Of a stretch of DNA of 64,000 nt, positions 24,597 through 32,845 are shown piece after piece. The number at the start of each line of letters is the position of its first letter. The first letter of the stretch is position 1. Origin of the DNA: Bacteroidota bacterium (GTDB lineage: Bacteria; Bacteroidota; Bacteroidia; 2-12-FULL-35-15); assembly GCA_029237775.1 (NCBI GenBank), contig JAQZBR010000002.1, positions 310,001 through 374,000 of the forward strand. The letters run 5' to 3'. Under the pieces are notes generated by a model that saw nothing but the letters and a program-made list of their open reading frames with translations, was not told the DNA's origin and ran no database searches. Made by a program: the position numbers and the translations under genes.

Positions 24597-26696
24597 ATGA
24601 GCATCTGGAATCAGGCACCATTAGTACGTTTATTATTTCCTTTTTTAGCAGGTATCCTATCTGCTATTTACAGCCCGGTCCAAATCGATAATTATTTCTT
24701 GATCATTCTTCCGTATCTGGCGATCATTGTCGTGTTTGTTTTTATACCCGCATTCAGAATTACTTATAAGCGTTCCTGGATTTTTGGCCTTCTGGCGAAT
24801 GTACTGTTGTTTGCTACAGCGTATCAGCTTACGATTTACAAAACGGAAAAGTTCAATGATGATCATTTTCAAAAACGCCTGGATACGGAATATGTCTTTC
24901 ATGCACGCATCATTCAATCGCCTGTTGAAAAAGAACGATCTTATAAAATGACCGCAGAAATTCTTTCGGTCAGAACAAGGAATAAGTGGCAGTCGTGTAG
25001 CGGAACGTTAATGCTTTACTTAAAGAAGAATACAAACGCATCGTTGTTGAAGTATGGTGATGAATTAGTTATAAAAGAAACTATAAATGAAATTAGCCCG
25101 GTTAAAAATCCGGGAGAATTTGATTATAGAAGGTTTCTGGCCTTTCATAACATCAATCATCAATGCAGCGCTGATTCGTCTGGATGGGTATCTACAGATC
25201 AGAACTCAGGAAATTTTATTCTTCAATATTCATTCAAGCTAAGAGACGCCCTTCTAAAAATTCTGTCTGATAATGGTATTAGTGGAGATGAATACGCGGT
25301 TGGTGCAGCACTAATGCTTGGTTACTCGGATATGCTTGATGCTGATATAATCTCAGCCTATTCAAGCACGGGAGCACTCCACGTTTTGTCCGTCTCGGGA
25401 TTACATGTTGCTATTGTTTATGTAGTATTCAACATGCTTTTATTCTTTCTTGCGAAGCTCAAACATGGTAATATTATAAAGGCAGTGATATTGATCATCC
25501 TGTTGTGGTTCTATTCCGCTCTCACCGGGTTATCGCCTTCTGTTCTCAGAGCTTCTACCATGTTCAGTTTTATAATTGTCGGGAAAGCGTTTAGCAGATA
25601 CACTAATATTTACAACACGTTAGCAGCATCCGCTTTTTTACTTCTTGCTATAAATCCGTTTCTTATAATGGAGGTGGGATTTCAGCTTTCATATATTGCC
25701 GTGATCGGAATTGTCTATTTACAGCCGAAGATCTATAACTGGTATGAGCCAACTAACTGGTTTTTTGATCAGGTATGGACTATAACGGCCGTTTCAATAG
25801 CTGCACAGATAGCAACGTTCCCATTAGGTTTACTTTACTTTCATCAGTTTCCTAACTATTTTCTGCTCTCCAATTTCATTGTCATCCCCGTTTCTACCAT
25901 TATCATTTATTTGGGGATAGCCCTTTTCGTCCTGTCAAAGATTTCCGTGATTGCCGCTTATCTTTCCTTAGGATTTAAATGGAGTGTGTGGTTTCTTAAC
26001 GAATCGGTAAAGACAATCGAGAAGTGGCCAAACGCATTATTAGAAGGAATCTCTATCAGCGTTTTAGAAACATGGCTGTTATATTCTGTCATTCTTCTTT
26101 TCCTTTATTATTTTGTTCATCGCAACATCAGATCGCTTTATCTGGCTTTAGGATCAGTAATTCTTATTCTGATTTCCCAGATAATTGAGCAACAACAACA
26201 ATTCAGACAAAGCAAGCTCGTGGTGTACAGTGTTCCAAGGACGACTGCAATTGATTTTATCAGCTCAAGATCAAACACACTTTACACAGATACTGTCTTC
26301 GCCAAAAACGGGAGCTCTTTATTGTTTCATGTAAAGCATAATTGGTGGGACCTTGGCGTTAAATATTCCACGGTTGTTACTAAAGATCTTTACAAAACCA
26401 ATTTGATAATCAAGAAAAATGTGGTTCTGTTTTGTAATAGAAAAATAGTGGTACTTGATCACTCCTCCGCTAGGCATTTTCAGACTATCAATAATCTGAA
26501 TGTCGATTATCTGATTATCTCAAAAAACACGAAATCTGATTTAAAGGAAGCGATCAGAGCGTTAAAGCCGAAACAGCTGATCTTCGATTCGTCTAACTCT
26601 CGTTACTTAATTGAAAAGTGGAAAGATCTGTGTGAAGATTTACAGCAACCGTATTATTCGGTGCCTGAGTCAGGCGCTTTTGTTGCTGACCTCTGA
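24597..26696 (+). CDS. comEC: ComEC/Rec2-family competence protein
   Basis: 699-aa inner-membrane channel for DNA uptake in natural transformation. The N-terminal region has three helices and a DUF4131-like OB domain (FHARIIQSPVEKERSYKM). The competence domain starts at VGAALMLGYSDMLD and contains the HVLSVSGLHVAIVY motif and many helices. The C-terminal part (VYSVPRTTAIDFISSRSNTLY...) is a shortened metallo-beta-lactamase-like region with no HxHxDH, as in Bacteroidota ComEC. The stop codon TGA forms one half of a TGATCA palindrome that also gives the stop codon of the convergent gene. Confidence 0.92.
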   Translation: MSIWNQAPLVRLLFPFLAGILSAIYSPVQIDNYFLIILPYLAIIVVFVFIPAFRITYKRSWIFGLLANVLLFATAYQLTIYKTEKFNDDHFQKRLDTEYVFHARIIQSPVEKERSYKMTAEILSVRTRNKWQSCSGTLMLYLKKNTNASLLKYGDELVIKETINEISPVKNPGEFDYRRFLAFHNINHQCSADSSGWVSTDQNSGNFILQYSFKLRDALLKILSDNGISGDEYAVGAALMLGYSDMLDADIISAYSSTGALHVLSVSGLHVAIVYVVFNMLLFFLAKLKHGNIIKAVILIILLWFYSALTGLSPSVLRASTMFSFIIVGKAFSRYTNIYNTLAASAFLLLAINPFLIMEVGFQLSYIAVIGIVYLQPKIYNWYEPTNWFFDQVWTITAVSIAAQIATFPLGLLYFHQFPNYFLLSNFIVIPVSTIIIYLGIALFVLSKISVIAAYLSLGFKWSVWFLNESVKTIEKWPNALLEGISISVLETWLLYSVILLFLYYFVHRNIRSLYLALGSVILILISQIIEQQQQFRQSKLVVYSVPRTTAIDFISSRSNTLYTDTVFAKNGSSLLFHVKHNWWDLGVKYSTVVTKDLYKTNLIIKKNVVLFCNRKIVVLDHSSARHFQTINNLNVDYLIISKNTKSDLKEAIRALKPKQLIFDSSNSRYLIEKWKDLCEDLQQPYYSVPESGAFVADL

Positions 26697-27653
26697 TCAT
26701 TTAAAGATCTCTGTCATTATTCTTCCGTTGGCGGTTGGCATTCGGAATCCCATTAAATGAGCTACAGTTTGCGTGATATCAATTTGCTCGTGAGGCTGAC
26801 TGCAAATATGATTCTTCTTAAAGTCTGGGCCCATAGCAAAGAACTCTATGTGTTTACATCCGTCACACGTATCCGTATGAGAAACATATCCATCAAGGTG
26901 ACCCGCAGTATGCCTTCCGTGATCATTTGTTACGATCATTGTTGTTTGGTCCCGGTAAAAAGGATCTGCTTGGATCTGTTGCCAGATCTGCCATACATAG
27001 TTGTCCGTATCTTCAATTCCCTGAATATAAGCCAAAGAGTCTGCTGCATGCGCAGCTGCATCCGGTTGCTTAAAATTAATCAGCATCATTTGCGGTTTCT
27101 GAAGTGATAGTGTGCTTTCCACTATTCTCAAGGTAGTTGTATCCTGACGATAACCACTACCAAGTCCGGCTGTCCCGCAATTAGTCATCGGCCGGTATTT
27201 ACCCTGCCATTCAGGATCGAGGCAATCAGATAAAATTTCAAGCTTATCCTTTGTTGCAATAACCCATGCTTTCGAAGAAGAGCTCCCTGTAAATTTTAAC
27301 CAATACTGAAATATGGAAGGATTCTGCGGATATTCCAGCCCGCTATTGTTGATATTCTGATAAACTCCCGTTGTGATGGCTGAATGGCCCGCATTTGTAA
27401 AGCAGTAGCCGTTGTTATAAAATTGAGTGCACAGAACTCCTTCTCTTAGCATTTCTGATCGATGCGGAATCAGGGGGCGACCTGTAAGCCCCCACGTTTC
27501 GGTATACCTGGGTCCGTCAACTACAATTATCACAAGCTTATTAGTCCTGAATGCCAGGCTTTTCTTTTCTGAAACAGGATCCTTACGACATCCGAAATAG
27601 ACAGATACGAAAGCGACAATGGCCGTCAGGGCTATTTTCATTTGCTTATTCAT
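26697..27653 (-). CDS. Alkaline-phosphatase/sulfatase-fold lipoprotein
   Basis: 318 aa with a lipoprotein signal (ALTAIVAFVSVYFGC, lipobox cysteine 22). The metal site of the alkaline phosphatase superfamily is visible as VVDGPRYTETW, with a candidate nucleophile region FTNAGHSAITTG and the later TNDHGRHTAGHLDGYVSHTDT cluster of Asp/His ligands. It should hydrolyse a phosphate, phosphonate or sulfate ester outside the cytoplasm; the substrate is unknown. It shares a 30-base divergent promoter region with the DUF2027-Smr gene. Confidence 0.85.
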   Translation of the reverse strand: MNKQMKIALTAIVAFVSVYFGCRKDPVSEKKSLAFRTNKLVIIVVDGPRYTETWGLTGRPLIPHRSEMLREGVLCTQFYNNGYCFTNAGHSAITTGVYQNINNSGLEYPQNPSIFQYWLKFTGSSSSKAWVIATKDKLEILSDCLDPEWQGKYRPMTNCGTAGLGSGYRQDTTTLRIVESTLSLQKPQMMLINFKQPDAAAHAADSLAYIQGIEDTDNYVWQIWQQIQADPFYRDQTTMIVTNDHGRHTAGHLDGYVSHTDTCDGCKHIEFFAMGPDFKKNHICSQPHEQIDITQTVAHLMGFRMPTANGRIMTEIFK

Positions 27654-27658
27654 TCTAT

Positions 27659-27679
27659 CAAATTTAACGATTAAATTTG
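27659..27679. promoter_or_regulatory. Back-to-back -7 boxes in a near-perfect palindrome
   Basis: CAAATTTAACGATTAAATTTG is a 21-base near-perfect palindrome holding TAAATTTG on both strands. It fills most of the 30-base gap between two divergent genes, with the ATG codons five bases from each box. If both are real -7 elements, both mRNAs would start at or next to their first codon. Confidence 0.65.
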
Positions 27680-27683
27680 TGCC

Positions 27684-28709
27684 ATGAAATTTAATATAGG
27701 AGATAAGGTTCGCTTTCTGAATGAGAAAGGGGAGGGTGTTGTTACAAAATTTATCAATAAATCCACTGTGGGTGTGATGATTGAAGAGGGTTTTGAAATT
27801 CCTGTAATGATCTCTGAATTAGTAAGTGTTTTTGACGAGAGCAAAATACAGCCTGTATTGAGAAACGAAATTGTAGAAGAGCCTGTCATCAGCTACCGTA
27901 CAAAAACGGAGTTGAGAAGAGAAACTCCCAGGGGAATTTATATTGCATTATCACCTGAGAACATTCATAATATAGCACACTCTAATTTCAATATTTGGTT
28001 GATCAACCACACAGATTATCAGGTGATGTTCAGTGCCTCGTTCTTTAAAGGCAAAGGCTACCAGTTACTGGAGAAAGGTGAAGCGAAAGCCTTTCAATCT
28101 ATTTTAATGGAAACTGTTGATAAGAAGGAGCTCGACTTGTTATCAACGTTGAAGATTGATGTCATCTTTTTTGATGAAAAGCCATATGATTACCAGCAGC
28201 CAATTTCGGAAATCATAAAAATTAAGGCTGTCAAGCTTTATAAAGAAAATGCTTTTGCCCACACAGATCTGATCCCTGAAAAATGCCTGTTGATCAACGT
28301 ATCAGATTTTCAGCAGGATCTTTATTTCAACTCTCCCGAGGCGTCTAAGACAGATCTTTCAAAATTGTTGTTTCAAAAAAAGACAATCACTCAGCCTGTT
28401 AAAACATCTAAGCCGCACAAGACTAACAATGCCGCTTATGAAATGGAGATCGATCTTCATATTGAAGAGCTTATCGATAACTATGGAGGAATGAGTAACG
28501 CGGAGATCGTGATCGTTCAGCTCCGACATTTTCAGCAAGCTCTGGATAAGGCTATCAACGAACATTACAGGAGTCTGACGGTTATCCATGGGGTTGGTAA
28601 CGGGCGATTAAAACAGGAAGTGCGTGCGATTCTCAGTTCAATGGGCTTGCGTTATCATGATGGCTCCTATTCAAAATATGGTTTCGGAGCCACAGAGGTG
28701 ATCTTTTAA
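27684..28709 (+). CDS. DUF2027 and Smr domain protein
   Basis: 341 aa. The N-terminus (FNIGDKVRFLNEKGEGVVTKFINKSTVGVMIEEGFEIPV) resembles the KOW/Tudor-like start of DUF2027 proteins, followed by a beta-rich central region. The C-terminus (about residues 255-341) is a Smr endonuclease domain with EIDLHIEELIDNYGGMSNAEI and the VIHGVGNGRLKQEVRAIL motif, as in MutS2. Smr domains act on DNA or on RNA at stalled ribosomes. This architecture is common in Bacteroidota; the natural substrate is unknown. Confidence 0.9.
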   Translation: MKFNIGDKVRFLNEKGEGVVTKFINKSTVGVMIEEGFEIPVMISELVSVFDESKIQPVLRNEIVEEPVISYRTKTELRRETPRGIYIALSPENIHNIAHSNFNIWLINHTDYQVMFSASFFKGKGYQLLEKGEAKAFQSILMETVDKKELDLLSTLKIDVIFFDEKPYDYQQPISEIIKIKAVKLYKENAFAHTDLIPEKCLLINVSDFQQDLYFNSPEASKTDLSKLLFQKKTITQPVKTSKPHKTNNAAYEMEIDLHIEELIDNYGGMSNAEIVIVQLRHFQQALDKAINEHYRSLTVIHGVGNGRLKQEVRAILSSMGLRYHDGSYSKYGFGATEVIF

Positions 28710-28713
28710 GAAA

Positions 28714-28824
28714 GTGTCAATCGAGTTCGACCGCAGGGAGAGTATCGAGAAGTGTTTAAAAAATCTTTCAGCCGGTTCTCGATACAATTCGCGAAAAGCG
28801 AAACACTCGAACTGACTATGACAC
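28714..28824. repeat. Long imperfect hairpin element (111 bp)
   Basis: The arms are GTGTCA...TGACAC at the ends, with an internal perfect 10-bp pair GTATCGAGAA / TTCTCGATAC and GTTCGA/TCGAAC between. The element lies directly after the Smr gene. Words such as TTCTCGATAC and ACTCGAACTGAC look like a common Bacteroidota dispersed repeat family. Confidence 0.7.
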
Positions 28825-28842
28825 AAATAAAAACAGCTATCA

Positions 28843-28870
28843 CCCAATAACCAATTCCTAATTAACTAAT
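28843..28870 (-). repeat. Dispersed 28-bp intergenic repeat, copy 2
   Basis: The complement of CCCAATAACCAATTCCTAAT and the next eight bases matches 3348-3375 with four differences. It ends just before the RNase P promoter box. Confidence 0.65.
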
Positions 28871-28873
28871 TAC

Positions 28874-28881
28874 TATCTTTG
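28874..28881 (+). promoter_or_regulatory. TATCTTTG (-7 box) for rnpB
   Basis: TATCTTTGCA lies five bases before the P1 helix of the RNase P RNA, the expected distance for a transcript starting at the RNA 5' end. The identical 10-base word TATCTTTGCA precedes the tRNA-Arg gene. Confidence 0.75.
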
Positions 28882-28885
28882 CACT

Positions 28886-29302
28886 GCAAGTTGTTCTATC
28901 GCTGCTCAGCCCGCAAGGGAAGGGGAGAGGAAAGTCCGGGCAACACAGAGCATCCCACTTCCTAATAAGAAGGCTTTGCAGAAATGCAGGGACAGAATAG
29001 TGCCACAGAGAATTACCGCCTTTCAGGTAATTTTGAGTTTGCTTGCAAGCTCAGATTATTTAACCTGAAAGGTAAGGGTGAAAACGTGAGGTAAGAGCTC
29101 ACGGTAGCAGCTGGCAACAGTTGCTAGGGGTAAACCTTGGGAGTTGAAAGATCAAATAAGTCACACGTAAAAGCTGCTCGCTTGAACACTTCGGTGTGGT
29201 GTGATGGGTAGATTGCTTGAGCCTTTCGGTGACGAAATGCCTAGATAAATGATAGAAACCTTCCGCTTGCGGAAGGGACAGAACCCGGCTTACAAACTTG
29301 CT
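28886..29302 (+). ncRNA. rnpB: RNase P RNA (class A)
   Basis: Catalytic RNA of RNase P, which trims the 5' leader of tRNA precursors. The universal 5' block GAGGAAAGTCCGGGC (about 28926-28940) and the 3' block AGAACCCGGCTTAC (about 29280-29293) are present. P1 is formed by GCAAGTT (28886-28892) and AACTTGC (29295-29301), fixing both ends. The central AGGGGTAAACCTTGGGAG and GAAAACGTGAGGTAAGAGCTC parts fit the CR II/III core. Several stems end in TTCG-type or GCTTGC loops. No protein is encoded here. The transcription end is not marked by a clear terminator. Confidence 0.96.
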
Positions 29303-29376
29303 TGGTACGGATAACTAATCTGTACGAATATACAAATCTGTGTGTGGGTGTCATGCTGAACTTGTTTCAGGATCTG
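29303..29376. repeat. Two adjacent dispersed repeat words after rnpB
   Basis: GGTACGGATAACTAATCTG followed by TACGAATATACAAATCTGTG repeats words of the 7.8-kb and 3.8-kb blocks. GTGTCATGCTGAACTTGTTT CAGGATCTG (29348-29376) then follows and carries the small hairpin CTGAACTTGTTTCAG. The remaining bases to 29517 show nothing I can identify. Confidence 0.6.
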
Positions 29377-29517
29377 CGCGTGAGTATCTTCGCAATCTAA
29401 TCTCTAACAATCCTTAATTCGTTTTATTAGTTATCCACTGCCCCAGATTCATGATTTATCTTATTCGTAAGTCGCTACACGCAGAATCGTAATCCGCAAA
29501 CATTCGCTGTTCGTTGA

Positions 29518-30795
29518 TCAATACCCGTATTTATCTCCCCAGCGTTGTTTCAAAAAAGCCCTCAACTCCTTTTCCCGTGCATTATTCCCCGGTTCAAAGA
29601 ACTTCATTCCTTTAATCGCATCCGGTAAATATTCCTGCGAAGAAAAATTATTATCGTAGCCATGACTGTATTGATATTCCTTACCATAACCGATATCCTT
29701 CATTAATTTGGTGGGAGCATTTCGTAAGTGGAGTGGGACCGGCTGATCACCTTTTTGCTGAACCGCCTGCATCGCTTCATTGATAGCCATATAAGAGGCG
29801 TTACTTTTTGCAGAGGTTGCAAGATAGATAACCGTTTGTGATAAGATGATTCGAGATTCGGGGAAGCCAATTACATTAACGGCCTGAAAACAATTATTAG
29901 CAATAACCAATGCAGTCGGATTGGCATTTCCGATATCTTCCGAAGCAAGGATCAATAATCTTCTCGCTATGAAAGATGGATCTTCACCGCCTTCTATCAT
30001 TCGTGCAAGCCAATAAACAGCAGCGTTAGGGTCGCTGCCGCGAATTGATTTTATGAACGCTGAAATAATATCATAATGATTTTCGCCCGCTTTATCATAA
30101 ATAGCTATATTCTGCTGAACTATACCTGATACTTTTTCGTTCGTGATCTCGACTTCGTTTCCACCGATTGCGTTAATAACAAGCTCAAACACATTCAGCA
30201 GCTTTCTTCCATCACCACCCGATAATCTTAAAAGAGCCTCATTTTCAGTTATCGTAATCTTTTTTCTCTTTAATTCCGTATCAGTCGTAATTGCCTGATC
30301 AAGCATGTCGAGGAGGTCCGTTTTATCAAGATGTTTCAGTATGTAAACCTGGCATCGCGAAAGTAAGGCAGAGATCACTTCAAATGACGGATTCTCGGTT
30401 GTTGCACCAATCAAAGTGACCGTTCCTTTTTCTACTGCTCCAAGCAATGAATCCTGCTGCGATTTGCTGAACCTATGGATCTCATCAATAAAAAGAATGG
30501 GATTAGCCTGAGCAAACATTCCGGTTCCTTTTGCTTTGTCAATCACATCACGAATGTCCTTAACACCGGAGTTAATGGCACTCAGTGAATAGAACGGACG
30601 TTTGAGCTGATGCGCGATTATATTGGCCAGCGTGGTTTTACCAACTCCCGGAGGGCCCCATAAAATAATAGAGGGGAGGATGCCGGACTTTATTGCATTT
30701 CTTAGAATAGCACCATCACCTACAATGTGCTTTTGCCCAATGTAGTTGTCCAATGTTGTCGGACGCATTCTCTCAGCTAAAGGTGCTAAACTCAT
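29518..30795 (-). CDS. rarA: Replication-associated recombination protein A (RarA/MgsA)
   Basis: 425-aa AAA+ ATPase that acts at stalled replication forks and interacts with SSB. It contains the N-terminal PLAERMRPTTLDNYIGQKHI, Walker A GPPGVGKTTLAN, Walker B LFIDEIHRFSKSQQ, and sensor 1 LIGATTENPSF. The C-terminal tetramerisation domain (DGRKLLNVFELVINAIG ... DPNAAVYWLARMIEGGEDP) and terminal QEYLPDAIKGMKFFEPG are the usual ones. It is third in a minus-strand run after the acyltransferase and cytochrome genes, about 85 bases behind the latter. Confidence 0.95.
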   Translation of the reverse strand: MSLAPLAERMRPTTLDNYIGQKHIVGDGAILRNAIKSGILPSIILWGPPGVGKTTLANIIAHQLKRPFYSLSAINSGVKDIRDVIDKAKGTGMFAQANPILFIDEIHRFSKSQQDSLLGAVEKGTVTLIGATTENPSFEVISALLSRCQVYILKHLDKTDLLDMLDQAITTDTELKRKKITITENEALLRLSGGDGRKLLNVFELVINAIGGNEVEITNEKVSGIVQQNIAIYDKAGENHYDIISAFIKSIRGSDPNAAVYWLARMIEGGEDPSFIARRLLILASEDIGNANPTALVIANNCFQAVNVIGFPESRIILSQTVIYLATSAKSNASYMAINEAMQAVQQKGDQPVPLHLRNAPTKLMKDIGYGKEYQYSHGYDNNFSSQEYLPDAIKGMKFFEPGNNAREKELRAFLKQRWGDKYGY

Positions 30796-30880
30796 TTTAT
30801 TTCATATCTATTATTTGATCCTTGGCGGTCATATGGTGTACTGCCATTATTTTAATATGGATTTCTTCAGAAGGGAATGG

Positions 30881-31240
30881 CTATTTCATTCCTGTATTTA
30901 TCCAGCATTCGATCTTGTCGATCGATGCCTGATCCATTTTTTCAGCGTGCGCAGGCATTGCCATAAATCCGGATTCATGCTTGATCGTTCCTAAAAGATA
31001 ACCATTTGAACCGGCCTTTTTAACAGATGCAATGTCTCCAAGGTTATATCCTGCTTTCATATTTGTATTGTGGCATCTAACACAATTCTGATCCATCAGA
31101 GGCTTAATGTCAGCCGTATAAGTGTATGCGGTATTCGTGCAATCAGTTCTTTTAGCAGTTGTTGCAGTCGTTTTCTCTTTTGTTTTGCATGCTGCAAATG
31201 CAATTACCCAAAGGCTTGCTGCGAAAAGTTGTTTCTTCAT
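30881..31240 (-). CDS. Cytochrome c-like lipoprotein
   Basis: 119 aa with a lipoprotein signal (FAASLWVIAFAAC, lipobox Cys18). A linker of threonine and lysine residues leads to a small heme c domain with YTADIKPLMDQNCVRCH (Cys53, Cys56, His57). A candidate distal methionine lies in HESGFMAMPAHAEKM. The C-terminus IECWINTGMK is typical of this c-type cytochrome group. It would face the periplasm or the outer membrane and move electrons; no partner is adjacent. Three bases separate it from the acyltransferase stop. Confidence 0.87.
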   Translation of the reverse strand: MKKQLFAASLWVIAFAACKTKEKTTATTAKRTDCTNTAYTYTADIKPLMDQNCVRCHNTNMKAGYNLGDIASVKKAGSNGYLLGTIKHESGFMAMPAHAEKMDQASIDKIECWINTGMK

Positions 31241-31243
31241 AGT

Positions 31244-32158
31244 TTATTTTTTCTGTAGTTCCAATGCTTTTGTTTGTTTATTCCAATTGGCAGGCTTCTT
31301 ATGCTTCCATCTTCTGTGTGTCCACAGCCAGAACTCCGGTTGATTCCTGATATCCTGTTCCAACATCATGGTTGCCTTCTCCATGATCTCACCGTAAGCC
31401 ATTTCCTTCGGTTTGTCAGTCACATCAAACAATTCAAAGGTATAGTGGCCTCTTTTCACCTTGTTGATCCTCCCATATAGAACAGGATAATCATACTCTT
31501 TTGCATACTTTTCAACGCCAAATAATATGCCCGTATCCTGTTTGAGGAATTCCATCCAATAGGCATTATCAGGATTTGAAGGAGATTGATCGATCGCGAA
31601 AATAGTAGCCGTCCTTCTTCCAGCCTCTTCATCAAATACCTTTTTCACGTCTCTTGTCGAGATCATGTACAAACCGTATTTGCTTCGGGTATTACGCATC
31701 TTTTCATCAAAATATTTGTTGCTGAGAGGCTTGTAGATCCCCACAGCCTTATGTTTGATGAATGAATCAACCGCGACCGCGAAGATCTCCCAGTTGTTAT
31801 AATGTCCTCCGGCAATAATTACGCTCCTGTTTTGATCATAATATTTATTGATCACTTCCGGGTTGGTGCAGACCACTCTTTTTTTAACCTCTTCTTCGGA
31901 AATGGTGAATGTTTTCAGGCTTTCTAACACGAGGTCACAAAAATGATGGTAGAATTTCCTGCAGATCTCTTCCTGTTCTTTTGCGCTTTTTTCGGGGAAA
32001 GACCTTTGAATATTTGCAAGCACAACCTTCTTGCGATAGCCCGTTACGCGATAAAGAATAAAAAAGAGAAAATCGGATATAGCGTACAACACCGGAAAGG
32101 GTAGGGAGGATATTGGTAAGATGACCAGGTAATATAAAATGCGGTTAACAATATTCAT
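31244..32158 (-). CDS. Lysophospholipid/lipid A acyltransferase family protein (LpxL-like)
   Basis: 304-aa membrane-anchored acyltransferase of the HtrB/LpxL family. One N-terminal hydrophobic helix precedes the domain YRKKVVLANIQRSFPEKSAKEQEEICRKFYHHF. The catalytic HX4E motif is GGHYNNWE (about residue 118), followed by KPLSNKYFDEKMRNTRSKYG and the IFAIDQSP substrate region. In lipopolysaccharide makers it would add a secondary acyl chain to lipid A. It is the first gene of its run; CAAAGATA at 32247-32254 is a probable reverse -7 box. Confidence 0.92.
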   Translation of the reverse strand: MNIVNRILYYLVILPISSLPFPVLYAISDFLFFILYRVTGYRKKVVLANIQRSFPEKSAKEQEEICRKFYHHFCDLVLESLKTFTISEEEVKKRVVCTNPEVINKYYDQNRSVIIAGGHYNNWEIFAVAVDSFIKHKAVGIYKPLSNKYFDEKMRNTRSKYGLYMISTRDVKKVFDEEAGRRTATIFAIDQSPSNPDNAYWMEFLKQDTGILFGVEKYAKEYDYPVLYGRINKVKRGHYTFELFDVTDKPKEMAYGEIMEKATMMLEQDIRNQPEFWLWTHRRWKHKKPANWNKQTKALELQKK

Positions 32159-32246
32159 ATGATCGGATTTAGCCGGAATGCTCTGAATTCAGTGAAACAA
32201 GAGTTATCAGGAATTATTAAGATTTGTGTAAATAACTTTCAAAAAA

Positions 32247-32254
32247 CAAAGATA
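32247..32254 (-). promoter_or_regulatory. TATCTTTG (-7 box) for the LpxL-like gene
   Basis: The minus strand reads TATCTTTG 89 bases before the acyltransferase ATG. The leader would be about 80 bases. Confidence 0.55.
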
Positions 32255-32325
32255 AAGTATAGTTTTACAAACCTATTTCAATTCGTGGCAAAAAAATTGT
32301 TTGTTTTAAATATAAAATATAAATC

Positions 32326-32784
32326 ATGAAAAACCCAATTACATTTAAAGCACTTTTGCTGGGAACAGGGCTTCTTGCTGTTTCAACTGCCTTCTCCCAA
32401 AAAGCAGCACCTGCTCAAAAAAACAAATTTCTTGAAGGGAAAAAATACAATGTTCAATTCTATGAAGTTAAGCCAACCGGAAGGGGCAAAGCTCTTGCAA
32501 GTAATTTTATTATCAAAGGCGGAAAAGTTGAAAGCGATCTGATGTATGAAAAGATGCAGTTAAATCCGGCAGCCTACAAAGTTGTTTTGGACACAACCTA
32601 CACGGAAGATGAGACAGAAATGCACATGGTGAAGATCGAGGCTGAATTAGCCGAAGAGAAAAATGAGTTTAAATGGGAAGCTACCATCACTAATTATGAT
32701 GTTGAAGGAACTATAATTCAGATGAAGAGTGGAGTGGAGAAGAAGAAGTATGAGTTTGCCGGCACGGAAAAGACAAAAAAATAA
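32326..32784 (+). CDS. Small exported protein, 152 aa
   Basis: Signal peptide with a hydrophobic core (FKALLLGTGLLAVSTAFS). The mature part (KFLEGKKYNVQFYEVKPTGRGKALASNFIIKGGKVES) looks like a small beta-barrel or lipocalin-like fold, with charged residues and no cysteines. The ending KYEFAGTEKTKK is basic. No family is recognised. A strong two-way terminator follows and clpC converges. Confidence 0.82.
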   Translation: MKNPITFKALLLGTGLLAVSTAFSQKAAPAQKNKFLEGKKYNVQFYEVKPTGRGKALASNFIIKGGKVESDLMYEKMQLNPAAYKVVLDTTYTEDETEMHMVKIEAELAEEKNEFKWEATITNYDVEGTIIQMKSGVEKKKYEFAGTEKTKK

Positions 32785-32797
32785 CAACAAACATTTT

Positions 32798-32840
32798 AAA
32801 AGAGAAAGCCTCCCGATTTGGGAGGCTTTCTCTTTTTTGT
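32798..32840. terminator. Bidirectional terminator between the 152-aa gene and clpC
   Basis: AAAAGAGAAAGCCTCCC and GGGAGGCTTTCTCTTTT form a 17-bp stem around a 5-base loop, with T-runs on both strands. It ends six bases before the clpC stop. Confidence 0.95.
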
Positions 32841-32845
32841 TTTAT

